From: Lysobacterales bacterium
GTDB taxonomy: Bacteria > Pseudomonadota > Gammaproteobacteria > Xanthomonadales > Xanthomonadaceae
Assembly (NCBI GenBank): GCA_017302035.1
Contig: JAFLEA010000016.1
Location: 1 to 51,604 of the forward strand
Length of the DNA: 51,604 bases
Direction of reading: 5' to 3'
Shown here: in pieces, positions 44,734 to 51,604 of the stretch
Position numbering within the stretch: position 1 is the stretch's first letter
Layout: every line of letters starts with the position of its first letter
The notes under the pieces: generated by a model
The model's database searches: none
What the model was told of the DNA's origin: nothing
Seen by the model: only the letters and a program-made list of their open reading frames with translations
Position numbers and translations under genes: made by a program

Positions 44734-46517
44734 GGAGCCGGCAGGCCATCGGCTACGTTGTCCAGATCGACGGCGTGGACATCACGCTGAACCTGATGGA
44801 TGTCCACCGCGGCCAGTTGGCTGCCCACGCCCATGGTGTCTCGGTTGTCACTGAAGTCGGGAGTCTTCTTGGGATCGAGTCAGGGGGCCGCGTGCTGGTG
44901 ATGAAGGTTCAGTCCTTATCGTTCGCCGAGCCTAAAGAGGTCCACCGGTTTGGGCTATCAGGAACCTCGGTCGCTTCTGAGCCATTGCGTCATCTCACTG
45001 GTCTAGTGGTCGGACGACTGAGGCGAGACCAGGGCGCACTGTCTTTCGTATCTGATTCGCTTTCTTCCCCAGCGCTGGGTGCTGAGGCCTACCCACTCAC
45101 AGACGAAGAGCTGACTTCAATCCTGGGTGGGTCTGTCACCTCGCCGGCAGACATTCACTTGGGTGACGACCTCCGAGGTGGAGGCCGGCTGATGGTAGAC
45201 CTCGAGAGCTTAGTTTCCAGGCACGTCGCGGTCCTCGGGAGCTCGGGTCAGGGCAAGAGCTGCTTTACAGCTGCGGTGCTCCAGCAGGTCGTCAAGATGC
45301 CGAAGGCGAGAGTGGTAATCTTCGACATCAACGGTGAATACGAGGACGCTTTCCCAGTTTCCGACTATCCCCCGGGTGCCATCAAGGTCACCCGCATAGG
45401 CGGGTCAGACCCCAATAGCTACCGCATCCCTTACTACGCTTTGGGTCGCTTGGGATTGCAACGCCTGCTGTTGCCCAGCGACAAAACTCAGCGGCCTGCG
45501 CTCACATTTGCCCTGGACCATTTGAACAAGGTCAAGTGGTTCTCTGGAACTGGTGGTGCGGGCTTGGCAACAGATCCGCAAGCCTCACTCTTCGATGACT
45601 GTCGGAGCGACCGAGTCCTCGAGGCTCAGGCCATCATCGGTAAGCTGCGGACTGGATTAGTGCCGCTAGCGGCCTCATGGCCACCCATGCAGGCCCTTGG
45701 TCCTCTGATTGCGGATAGCCATGCGATTGCCCCGGCGCGAGGCACCTTCGAACGCAATGCCTGGAACTACGGAAATGTCGCGCCATTGATTACCCGAATC
45801 GCGAGATTCGTGGACGACGACATGTTCAAGGATGTTGTAAGCATAGACGGCGGGGCAGGGTGTGGTGGCCCCCTCAGTTGGCGCAACGAAGCCAAAGCAG
45901 TTGTGGAGCGACTGTTCGGCGGAGATGAGGTCGACTGGCGAGTGCACATCGTTGACCTACGCCGGGTGTCGCACGATTTGACGCCGTTTGTTTTGGGGGC
46001 GGTGCTGGAGCTCTACGCGTTCGAGCTCTTTAGTCGCGGGCAGGAGAACAAGCGAGAGACTCTGCTGGTGCTTGAGGAAGCGCATCACTACCTCCGGCAA
46101 ATGGGGACTGGCGATGAAGCTGTGAACAACGCTCTAGCCTACGAGCGTTTAGCAAAGGAAGGGCGAAAGTTTGGGTTGGCCCTGTGGCTCAGCACCCAAC
46201 GACCATCAGAGATATCTCCGACCGTGCTCTCTCAGTGCAATACTTGGGTCTCTTTTCGGCTTTCCTCGGAGAAGGATCTGTCTGCCATCCAGTCTGCGAG
46301 CGAGTGGGCCGATAGGCGTGAGGTGCGAAGGATTGCTGGGCTCGCCCGTCAAAACGCTTTGGCCTTCGGGGGAAGCCTGCAGATGGCAACGCTGATTAAG
46401 GCCCCGACGGCTGACCCTCTCCCTCGTTCCGAAGACGGCCGCTTCAACAGTTGGGCGTCCGACATGAGCGAGGAAGATCAAGAGGAAGACGATTTTGATA
46501 TCAGTGACTACCTGTGA
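44730..46517 (+). CDS. herA: HerA-family ATPase of a SIR2-HerA defence system
   Basis: A 595-residue HerA/FtsK-type hexameric ATPase. An N-terminal HAS-barrel-like region (about 5-80) precedes Walker A GSSGQGKS (170-177), VVIFDINGEYEDAF, Walker B TLLVLEEAHHYL (near 443-454) and LWLSTQRPSEISP, the sensor region typical of HerA. The C-terminus is acidic (EEDQEEDDFDISDYL). It overlaps the SIR2 gene by four bases. HerA normally works with NurA nuclease; with SIR2 as neighbour and no NurA present, the defence pairing is clear. It has no archaeal-type NurA partner in the window. Confidence 0.92.
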   Translation: MRSRQAIGYVVQIDGVDITLNLMDVHRGQLAAHAHGVSVVTEVGSLLGIESGGRVLVMKVQSLSFAEPKEVHRFGLSGTSVASEPLRHLTGLVVGRLRRDQGALSFVSDSLSSPALGAEAYPLTDEELTSILGGSVTSPADIHLGDDLRGGGRLMVDLESLVSRHVAVLGSSGQGKSCFTAAVLQQVVKMPKARVVIFDINGEYEDAFPVSDYPPGAIKVTRIGGSDPNSYRIPYYALGRLGLQRLLLPSDKTQRPALTFALDHLNKVKWFSGTGGAGLATDPQASLFDDCRSDRVLEAQAIIGKLRTGLVPLAASWPPMQALGPLIADSHAIAPARGTFERNAWNYGNVAPLITRIARFVDDDMFKDVVSIDGGAGCGGPLSWRNEAKAVVERLFGGDEVDWRVHIVDLRRVSHDLTPFVLGAVLELYAFELFSRGQENKRETLLVLEEAHHYLRQMGTGDEAVNNALAYERLAKEGRKFGLALWLSTQRPSEISPTVLSQCNTWVSFRLSSEKDLSAIQSASEWADRREVRRIAGLARQNALAFGGSLQMATLIKAPTADPLPRSEDGRFNSWASDMSEEDQEEDDFDISDYL

Positions 46518-46574
46518 TGCGATTACCTCGTGGCACTCAGGGCGGCATGACTCGGCCAGGCTACTCCCGTCGCA

Positions 46575-46841
46575 TCAATGAAAGCTAGCTTCCGCCGATT
46601 GACTCTTGCCGGTCATGTGATCTCGGAGCAGCGACTCTAGTTCCGCGTCATCCAGTGTCTGGGCGCCCGTCAGAAAAACTAGATCGGCCACACGCTGGCG
46701 TCGTTTCATTTCTTCCCGCCTCGCCGTTTCTTGCGCCTTGGCTTCGCGCCGCTGGTGGGATAAAACTTCCTTCGCTTGCAGCTGGGCCAACCGTTCCATG
46801 GCTCGTCCGATTTGGTCTCGGTATTGATTCGTTGCGGTCAT
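46575..46841 (-). CDS. Small TraD/MobC-like mobilisation protein
   Basis: An 88-residue helical protein. MTATNQYRDQIGRAMERLAQ, a charged Arg/Glu/Lys helix, and ADLVFLTGAQTLDDAELESL resemble the small conjugal transfer protein TraD found beside MobA/MobL relaxases. ATG 46841 has GGGAG six bases upstream and is preferred over ATG 46847. It is divergent from the relaxase, with oriT between them. Confidence 0.65.
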   Translation of the reverse strand: MTATNQYRDQIGRAMERLAQLQAKEVLSHQRREAKAQETARREEMKRRQRVADLVFLTGAQTLDDAELESLLRDHMTGKSQSAEASFH

Positions 46842-46965
46842 GCGCATCTCCCTTGGTCCTGGCAATAATTCAACCAGGGAAAAGCGCCTCGTCAAGTTTC
46901 GACAGTTTTCGAAGGTTCGAAGGTGACGGAATTCGTCCAATCTGAAAAACAGGGACTAGAGGAAA

Positions 46966-47015
46966 CAAGCAAGAGCGCACTTAGGCATTCCTACGGAATG
47001 CGTGCGCCAAGGGCT
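46966..47015 (-). other. oriT, IncQ-type nic region
   Basis: On the minus strand a perfect 7-bp hairpin (GCATTCC-GTA-GGAATGC; plus-strand 46985-46991 and 46995-47001) is followed after one C by TAAGTGCGCTCT (plus-strand 46972-46983). The IncQ plasmid RSF1010 nic region has the same layout, a hairpin followed by TAAGTGCGCCCT. It sits between the TraD-like and relaxase genes. Two further hairpins (CAAGGGC/GCCCCTGG and AAGCCG/CGGCTT) follow to 47053. Confidence 0.75.
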
Positions 47016-47098
47016 TCGCCCCTGGAACCCCAAGCCGCGTGCGGCTTGCGAAAATCAGAAGCCGAGGCATAAAGAGCAGAGCACGAACAGGAGCTCTG

Positions 47099-48661
47099 AT
47101 GGCCATCTACCACGCCCGCATCAAGACCTTTAGCCGAGCCAAAGGTCACTCTTCCGTCGCTGCAGCGGCGTATCGAGCTGGCCTGCTACTCGTCGACGAG
47201 AGGACAGGATCCCGTCATGACTACCGTCGGCGGGGCGGCGTTGTCGAGACTCGCTGCGTGGTCCCGACCGATGCGCCGGATTGGTCGATGGTTCCCGATC
47301 AGCTCTGGTCTGCGGCCGAGCATGCGGAACGGCGCAGGGATGCAACCGTCTGCCGCGAGTTCGAGCTCGCTCTCCCTCACGAGCTCACCGATGACCAGCG
47401 GTCTGCCTTGGCCGCCGAGCTCACCCGAGCTTTGGTGGAGCGCTATCGGTTCGCCGCGCAGGCAAGCATCCATTCGCCCGACGCCAAGGGTGGGCTGAAC
47501 TGGCACGTCCACATTCTCGCAACTACCCGTCGCCTGGACGCCGATGGGTTGAGCGACAAGACCAGGGAGCTCGACGGTGGTCCGACCGGCCGATCTTAGG
47601 TGGAGTGGATTCGGGAAATGGTCGCTCGAGTGACCAACGCCCACCTCGCAGCGGCGGAGATCCCCGCTCAGATCGATCACCGCAGCCTTGAAGCGCAGGC
47701 CGCCGCCGCCTTAGCACGGGGAGATGTCGTGTCCGCGGCGCTGCTGGAGCGCCAGCCCACTAAGCACGTTGGTAAGAACGCTTCCGCATTGTCCCGGCGT
47801 GGCGAGGACACCGAGCGCGCGGAGAACAACTCGGTCATCCAACGGGAGAACGAAGAACAGTTCCAGAGCCTTCTCGCGGCCTTCGAGCGTGAGGGAAGGG
47901 CGCTGCCGCCTTCTCACGACCGTCGCCCCAGTCAGGGGCGTGCCGCTCGATCGAGAGGCCAAAGCATTGATTTGATGCTATCGGACGGAAGTCACATGGT
48001 TGGCGTGCAGGGGTTCGCCGGCATGGCCATCGGAGGAATCGTCGTTCCGGCCCGGGGACCTGGGCCCTCAACGCAAGATTTGTTCGGGGAAGCAGTTCAG
48101 GTGTGGATGGACGGCGCCCTGGAGCCGTTGCTTGAGGTTCTAAAGGACTCGCGCCGCTTCCTAGAGGATCACGCGAGACGCCTTGCAGCCTTTGCGGATA
48201 GTCGCAGCTTGCGCGCTGACCTCCGAGAGCTGATCAAGAGATTGAAGACGTTGCGACGTTGGGCGACGGAATGGAAACGCCGGAGGCTGGCCGAGCGCAG
48301 CGCGCTAAAGTTGCTCCATCTGGCGGAGCACGCCCTGGAGCAGTTCGTCGAATCCAGTCCGAGACCAACGGATGGCACGGAGCGAGAATGGGCCAAACGG
48401 CGGGGGCGCCGCTTGGCCGCCATTGAGAAACGACTGGCTTCCTTGAAAACCGCAAGGGAGGCCGTGTCTCCAGGCGCCGAGGAGGAGTGCGAGAAAAGGC
48501 TTTCCGGCGCAGTGGATCACGTGGAAGCGTGGAGCAGCCAACTGCTCAAGAACTACCCGCTGGAGTCCGATTCGCTGCCCCCGGCCTCCGGGCCAGTCGA
48601 CAGCGCGAAGCTGAGGGCTGAAGCGACAAGGCCGCCGCCCCCCAAACCGCGGCTGCATTGA
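47099..48661 (+). pseudogene. MobA/MobL relaxase interrupted by an in-frame amber codon
   Basis: A 520-codon frame for a MobA/MobL-type relaxase split by TAG at 47597-47599. The first part (166 residues, MAIYHARIKTFSRAKGHSSV) has the catalytic-domain motifs: Tyr25 in AAAAYRAG and the His pair in NWHVHILAT (H136, H138). The second part continues without shift in the same frame (VEWIREMVARVTNAHL, DHRSLEAQAAAALARGD) through a long helical C-terminus. Removing one base change (GAG to TAG) restores the full protein. The gene is otherwise undamaged. oriT lies just upstream. Probably inactive unless the amber codon is suppressed. Confidence 0.85.
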
Positions 48662-48667
48662 ACGAAT

Positions 48668-48689
48668 ACGCCCCGCGATGGCGGGGCGT
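48668..48689. terminator. Hairpin between relaxase and the convergent small gene
   Basis: ACGCCCCGC (48668-48676) and GCGGGGCGT (48681-48689) form a perfect 9-bp stem with loop GATG. It lies in the gap of two convergent genes and could end both transcripts, though no T-tract follows. Confidence 0.55.
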
Positions 48690-48712
48690 GGTCATAACGC
48701 GTAGCTCTGATT

Positions 48713-49039
48713 TCAATGAAGGGTGGGGCCTTTGCGATCCGTCTTTTCGGGGGATGCATTGCCCTGACCCCGGCGTTGGGTAAGCAAGCCGCCCAGGGGA
48801 GGAAGGACCGGCCGTTCGATGACTCTTTCCTTGGTCGCCATTCTGGGGGAAGCCGTCCCCTCGGTCGGTGGTTTGTTGTCCAGTGTCGGCATACCCCGGC
48901 CCCGCTTGCTCAAGATTTCGGCGGCCACCTCCAGGGCGAGCTCAATGGCCTCTGACCGTTGTTCGGGGGTTTTGCCCTGGGTCTGGTAGAGCGTGCCGCT
49001 CAACAGTTGGGTGGCGATACGAACTTGGGGATCTGGCAT
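48713..49039 (-). CDS. Hypothetical protein at the right end of the island
   Basis: A 108-residue product, MPDPQVRIATQLLSGTLYQT... with an N-terminal helical half (TPEQRSEAIELALEVAAEIL) and a Pro/Arg/Gly-rich second half. GGAGC precedes the ATG. Possibly associated with mobilisation; no family recognised. Confidence 0.6.
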   Translation of the reverse strand: MPDPQVRIATQLLSGTLYQTQGKTPEQRSEAIELALEVAAEILSKRGRGMPTLDNKPPTEGTASPRMATKERVIERPVLPPLGGLLTQRRGQGNASPEKTDRKGPTLH

Positions 49040-49468
49040 GGTTGCTCCGGTTGCGGGGGAAGGAACTGGCAGCCAAGCAGCATTTACGAATTGCGCAAGT
49101 TCGCGCACCGGAATTACTTCACACAATTGATTATCGGCGTCAAAAAAGTGTCGCGTTCACCAAGATGGTGCGGCGGACGTAGGGGTGACTCGACGGTAAC
49201 TGCATGTAGCTATCGGCTTGATCCGACACCCCGTCCTGCCACTAGAATCCTCGGACACAAACCAGGAGACCCCGCCAAGCGGGTCTTGCAGTCAATTCAA
49301 GCGGTTAGGTGGAAGCTGCCTCCATCCCACCCTCTCCGCCACCCAGGCCGCCTCGTCCGCCACCGGCGTGGGATTATTCCTACGCCATTCTCAGGAATCT
49401 TCCCGCTTGTCTCCAAGCCACCGCAGGTCTAGTCTCCAGCGGCTAGGGGCATACGGGGGGGTATTGCC
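49040..49468. other. Right-end intergenic region with attR and the response-regulator promoter
   Basis: No gene is supported. It contains a stem AGACCC/GGGTCT near 49270-49289, the attR candidate at 49324-49341, and a promoter candidate TTGTCT (49407-49412) / TAGTCT (49430-49435), spacing 17, upstream of the regulator gene. Confidence 0.5.
49324..49341 (+). repeat. attR candidate
   Basis: ATCCCACCCTCTCCGCCA matches the last 18 bases of tRNA-Ser at 17 positions, in the same direction. It lies where the sequence returns to the high-GC core. Confidence 0.7.
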
Positions 49469-50116
49469 ATGACCATCCGGGTTTTCATGGTCGACGACCA
49501 CGCGCTGGTTCGTGCCGGCCTGCGCATGATCCTGTCGGCGGAGACCGACATCGAGATCGTCGGCGAGGCCGAGAGCGGCGAGGCGGGGTTGCCGCTGATC
49601 CGCAAGCTCAAGCCGGATGTGGTCCTGTGCGACCTGCACCTGCCGGGCATCAGCGGCCTGGAAATCACCGAGCGCATCGTCCGCGGCAAGCTGGAATGCC
49701 GGGTGGTGATCGTCTCGGTGCTGGAGGAGGGGCCGTTGCCCAAGCGCCTGCTCGACGTCGGCGCGCACGCCTACGTGGGCAAGGGCGGGGACGCGCGCGA
49801 GTTGTTGCATGCAGTGCGGGACGCGGCGCGCGGCAAGCGTTACCTGGGCAGCAGCGTGGCGCAGAACATGGCGCTGGCCAGCGTCAGCGGCGGCGACTCG
49901 CCGTTCGATCAGCTTTCCCCGCGTGAACTGGAAGTGGCGATGCTGCTGGTCCAGGGACTGCGCCAGGACGCGATCGCAAAGCGCCTGAGCCTGAGCGCCA
50001 AGACCATCAACACGCACAAGTCGCGACTGTTCGAGAAGATCGGCGTGCACGACAGCATCGCCCTGGCGCGACTGGCCACGCGCTACGGGTTGATGGATCC
50101 GGGCAGCACGCTCTAG
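49469..50116 (+). CDS. LuxR-family response regulator, GacA/UvrY-like
   Basis: A 215-residue response regulator. The receiver domain has the acidic pocket VDDH (D9, D10), phospho-acceptor D55 in LCDLHLPG and K105 in AYVGKGGD. The LuxR helix-turn-helix lies near residues 147-200 (LSPRELEVAMLLVQGLRQDA, SAKTINTHKSRLFEKI). Length and domain order fit GacA/UvrY, and its neighbourhood to rne is known for Xanthomonadaceae. No histidine kinase is nearby, as is usual for GacS/GacA. Assigned with moderate confidence to GacA. Confidence 0.85.
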   Translation: MTIRVFMVDDHALVRAGLRMILSAETDIEIVGEAESGEAGLPLIRKLKPDVVLCDLHLPGISGLEITERIVRGKLECRVVIVSVLEEGPLPKRLLDVGAHAYVGKGGDARELLHAVRDAARGKRYLGSSVAQNMALASVSGGDSPFDQLSPRELEVAMLLVQGLRQDAIAKRLSLSAKTINTHKSRLFEKIGVHDSIALARLATRYGLMDPGSTL

Positions 50117-50218
50117 CGCACATCGTCAACCGGAAGCCGCGGGCGGTGGCCGCGGATTCGCGGCGCCCGGGCCACTCGCCCGGGGCCCCGCGCAGATGTG
50201 CGCGGGGCCGTTCCTGGC

Positions 50219-51604
50219 TCAGGCTTGCTGCGGCGGCCGTGCGTCGGTTCCGGTTTCTTCCTCGGCGGCGGACGGCGGCGCGGCGACCGCGTCGATCGGA
50301 ACAGCCGACGGAGCCGGATCGAACAGGCCGGCGGTAGTGAATACCGGCGCCGGGACTGGCGTGTCACTGCCGGCTTCGGCCTCCTCTGCAGCAACTTCTT
50401 CCGCCACGGGCACAGGGGCAGGTTCGGCAACCGCAGCGGTCGGCAGCGTCTGCTGCGTGGCGATGGTGGCCTCGGCGGCGATACTTGCGCTCGGCGTGGT
50501 TTCCGCGACAGCCGCCGGCTCATCCTGTCCGGCCACGGCTTCGATGCCGCCTGCGCCTGTAGCCGGCGCGGGATCGTCCTCGGTCGCGGTCGCGGTCAGG
50601 GTCGTCGCGGCCGCGCCTTCGGCCAGATCGACGGCCTCGGGCCGCGGCTCGATCGGAGTGGTGTCCACCGGTGCCTGCGTCGTTGCGTGGACCCGGGGTG
50701 CCGGCGCAGGCACAGCGATGTCGTCGAAATCGAATTCGGGCTGGTCGGCGCGCACCGTGCCGGCATCGGCCGTTGCGCTGGAGGGCGGGCTGTCGGCCTC
50801 GTCGCCACCGGCTTCATCCAGGTCGCTGCCGTCGTCGAGCGTGTCGCCGGCCTCGGCTTCGGCCAGTGCGCCCCCGGCCTCGCCGCCACGGCGACGGCGG
50901 CGGCCACCACGACGGCCACGGCGACGGCGACCTCCGGCTTCGGCGGCGGCTTCCTCGCCAGAGGCCGCGTCCGTGATGGCCCCTTCGGCCGTTGCCATGG
51001 TCTCGGCACTGGCGACCGCTTCGGCCGGGTCAGTGGCGCCGACCGTGGCGGCGGCGGTGATTGCGGCGGCGGGTGCGGCGATCAGTGCCTCGGCTTCGAC
51101 AGGCACGCCGCGCAACAGAGCCTCATCGGCCTGCGGTGACCGTTGCGCCTCCTGCGGCTGCCTGTTGCCGGCAGCCTCCAGGTTCTCTTCGGCGGGCTTG
51201 CGCTGCCGGGGCTGCGGTTGCTGCTTCTGCTGCCGCTCCTGCTTGGGCTGCTGCTGGCCGCCCTGGCCCTGCTGCGCGGCCTTCTGTGGCTGCGGCTGTT
51301 GCTGGCGCTCCTGCTTGGGCTGCTGCGGGGCATTGCCGCCGCCCTTGCCCGGTTGCTGGCCGCGCGGTTTCGGCTGCGGATTGCCGCCGCGGTTGTTGCC
51401 CTTGCCCTGCTGGCCGTTGCCGGTCTCGCCACGACCGCCATCGCGGCGGTTGTTGCCACGATTGTCGTTGTGCGGTTGGCGCGGCGGCTGGGGCGCCGGC
51501 GCAGCCTCGCTGCCGAACAGGCGCTTGAAGAAGCCGACCACGCCGCCGGAGGCGGCCGGCGCGGCGGCAACCGCCGCGCGCGGGGCGGGAGCCACGGGCA
51601 CCGG
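50219..51604 (-). CDS. rne: Ribonuclease E, C-terminal part (5' end outside window)
   Basis: The last 461 codons of a long gene whose beginning lies beyond the right edge. The visible part is low-complexity: FFKRLFGSEAAPAPQ, a Gln/Asn/Arg/Gly-rich region (QPGKGGGNAPQQPKQERQQQ), and a cluster RRRRGRRGGRRRRRGG. A long Ala/Glu/Pro-rich acidic part with short conserved blocks completes it. This is the pattern of the RNase E C-terminal scaffold (RNA-binding arginine-rich segment and degradosome-partner region). GFFKRLFG resembles the amphipathic membrane-anchor motif. The catalytic N-terminal half is not in the window, so the name rests on the C-terminal pattern and on context. Confidence 0.75.
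   Translation of the reverse strand, partial: PVPVAPAPRAAVAAAPAASGGVVGFFKRLFGSEAAPAPQPPRQPHNDNRGNNRRDGGRGETGNGQQGKGNNRGGNPQPKPRGQQPGKGGGNAPQQPKQERQQQPQPQKAAQQGQGGQQQPKQERQQKQQPQPRQRKPAEENLEAAGNRQPQEAQRSPQADEALLRGVPVEAEALIAAPAAAITAAATVGATDPAEAVASAETMATAEGAITDAASGEEAAAEAGGRRRRGRRGGRRRRRGGEAGGALAEAEAGDTLDDGSDLDEAGGDEADSPPSSATADAGTVRADQPEFDFDDIAVPAPAPRVHATTQAPVDTTPIEPRPEAVDLAEGAAATTLTATATEDDPAPATGAGGIEAVAGQDEPAAVAETTPSASIAAEATIATQQTLPTAAVAEPAPVPVAEEVAAEEAEAGSDTPVPAPVFTTAGLFDPAPSAVPIDAVAAPPSAAEEETGTDARPPQQA

Larger units (their letters stand above)
29380..49341. mobile_element. About 20-kb integrative mobilisable defence island in tRNA-Ser
   Basis: Bounded by the tRNA 3' end and its imperfect copy. 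Contents: two tyrosine integrases, QatABCD, XRE-ImmA with PIN-like protein, amber-interrupted H-NS-like gene, envelope-protein trio, XRE regulator, CoiA-like protein, SIR2-HerA, oriT, TraD-like protein and amber-interrupted MobL relaxase. Base composition is visibly more AT-rich than the flanks, most strongly at 36.0-37.7 and 42.7-43.0 kb. Neither a type IV secretion system nor a coupling protein is seen, so transfer would need a helper. The presence of a second integrase inside may mean that two elements merged. Confidence 0.75.

Overview
The window is a high-GC bacterial chromosome segment with the gene content and order of a Xanthomonadaceae/Lysobacteraceae gammaproteobacterium (Luteimonas, Lysobacter or Xanthomonas type). 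Pointers are the smc-zipA-ligA block, GyrA with glutamine at position 83 as known in Stenotrophomonas, the serC-pheA-aroA run, and a GacA-like regulator beside rne. Genus is inferred from content only.

Layout. 1-21.9 kb is core chromosome: a UbiM-like ubiquinone hydroxylase (cut by the left edge), smc, zipA, ligA, a GNAT acetyltransferase, epmA, mtnA, gyrA, a membrane Mrr-like protein, a PHA-granule-family protein, an FHA protein, serC, pheA, aroA, a TonB-like protein and serS. 22.0-29.1 kb is more variable but still high-GC: a TIR-TolB-TPR membrane protein, a lipoprotein ending in nine Thr-Asp-His-Gly-Asn repeats, a secreted trypsin-like protease, a four-helix SLATT-like membrane protein overlapping a two-repeat PGDYG-like protein, and a LysR regulator.

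29.38-49.34 kb is an integrated island in the 3' end of tRNA-Ser(UGA). The last 18 bases of the tRNA gene (29380-29397) recur with one mismatch at 49324-49341. The island carries two tyrosine integrases and two apparently complete anti-phage systems: QatABCD, four cistrons overlapping by 1-4 bases, and SIR2-HerA. It also carries an XRE-ImmA/IrrE protein with a PIN-like partner, an H-NS-like gene interrupted by an amber codon, a trio of envelope proteins, a CoiA-like zinc protein, and a mobilisation module. That module has an IncQ-type oriT (hairpin plus TAAGTGCGCTCT on the minus strand), a small TraD-like protein and a MobA/MobL relaxase, itself interrupted by an amber codon. No conjugation apparatus or coupling protein is present, so the island looks like an integrative mobilisable element that is also a defence island.

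49.47-51.6 kb returns to core: a GacA/UvrY-like response regulator, and convergently the C-terminal part of ribonuclease E, cut by the right edge.

Defence families (Qat, SIR2-HerA, TIR, SLATT) are recognised from motifs and gene order. The least described material is the SLATT/PGDYG pair, the repeat lipoprotein, the XRE-ImmA/PIN pair with its leaderless promoter-operator, the half-tRNA duplication, and the two amber-interrupted genes.
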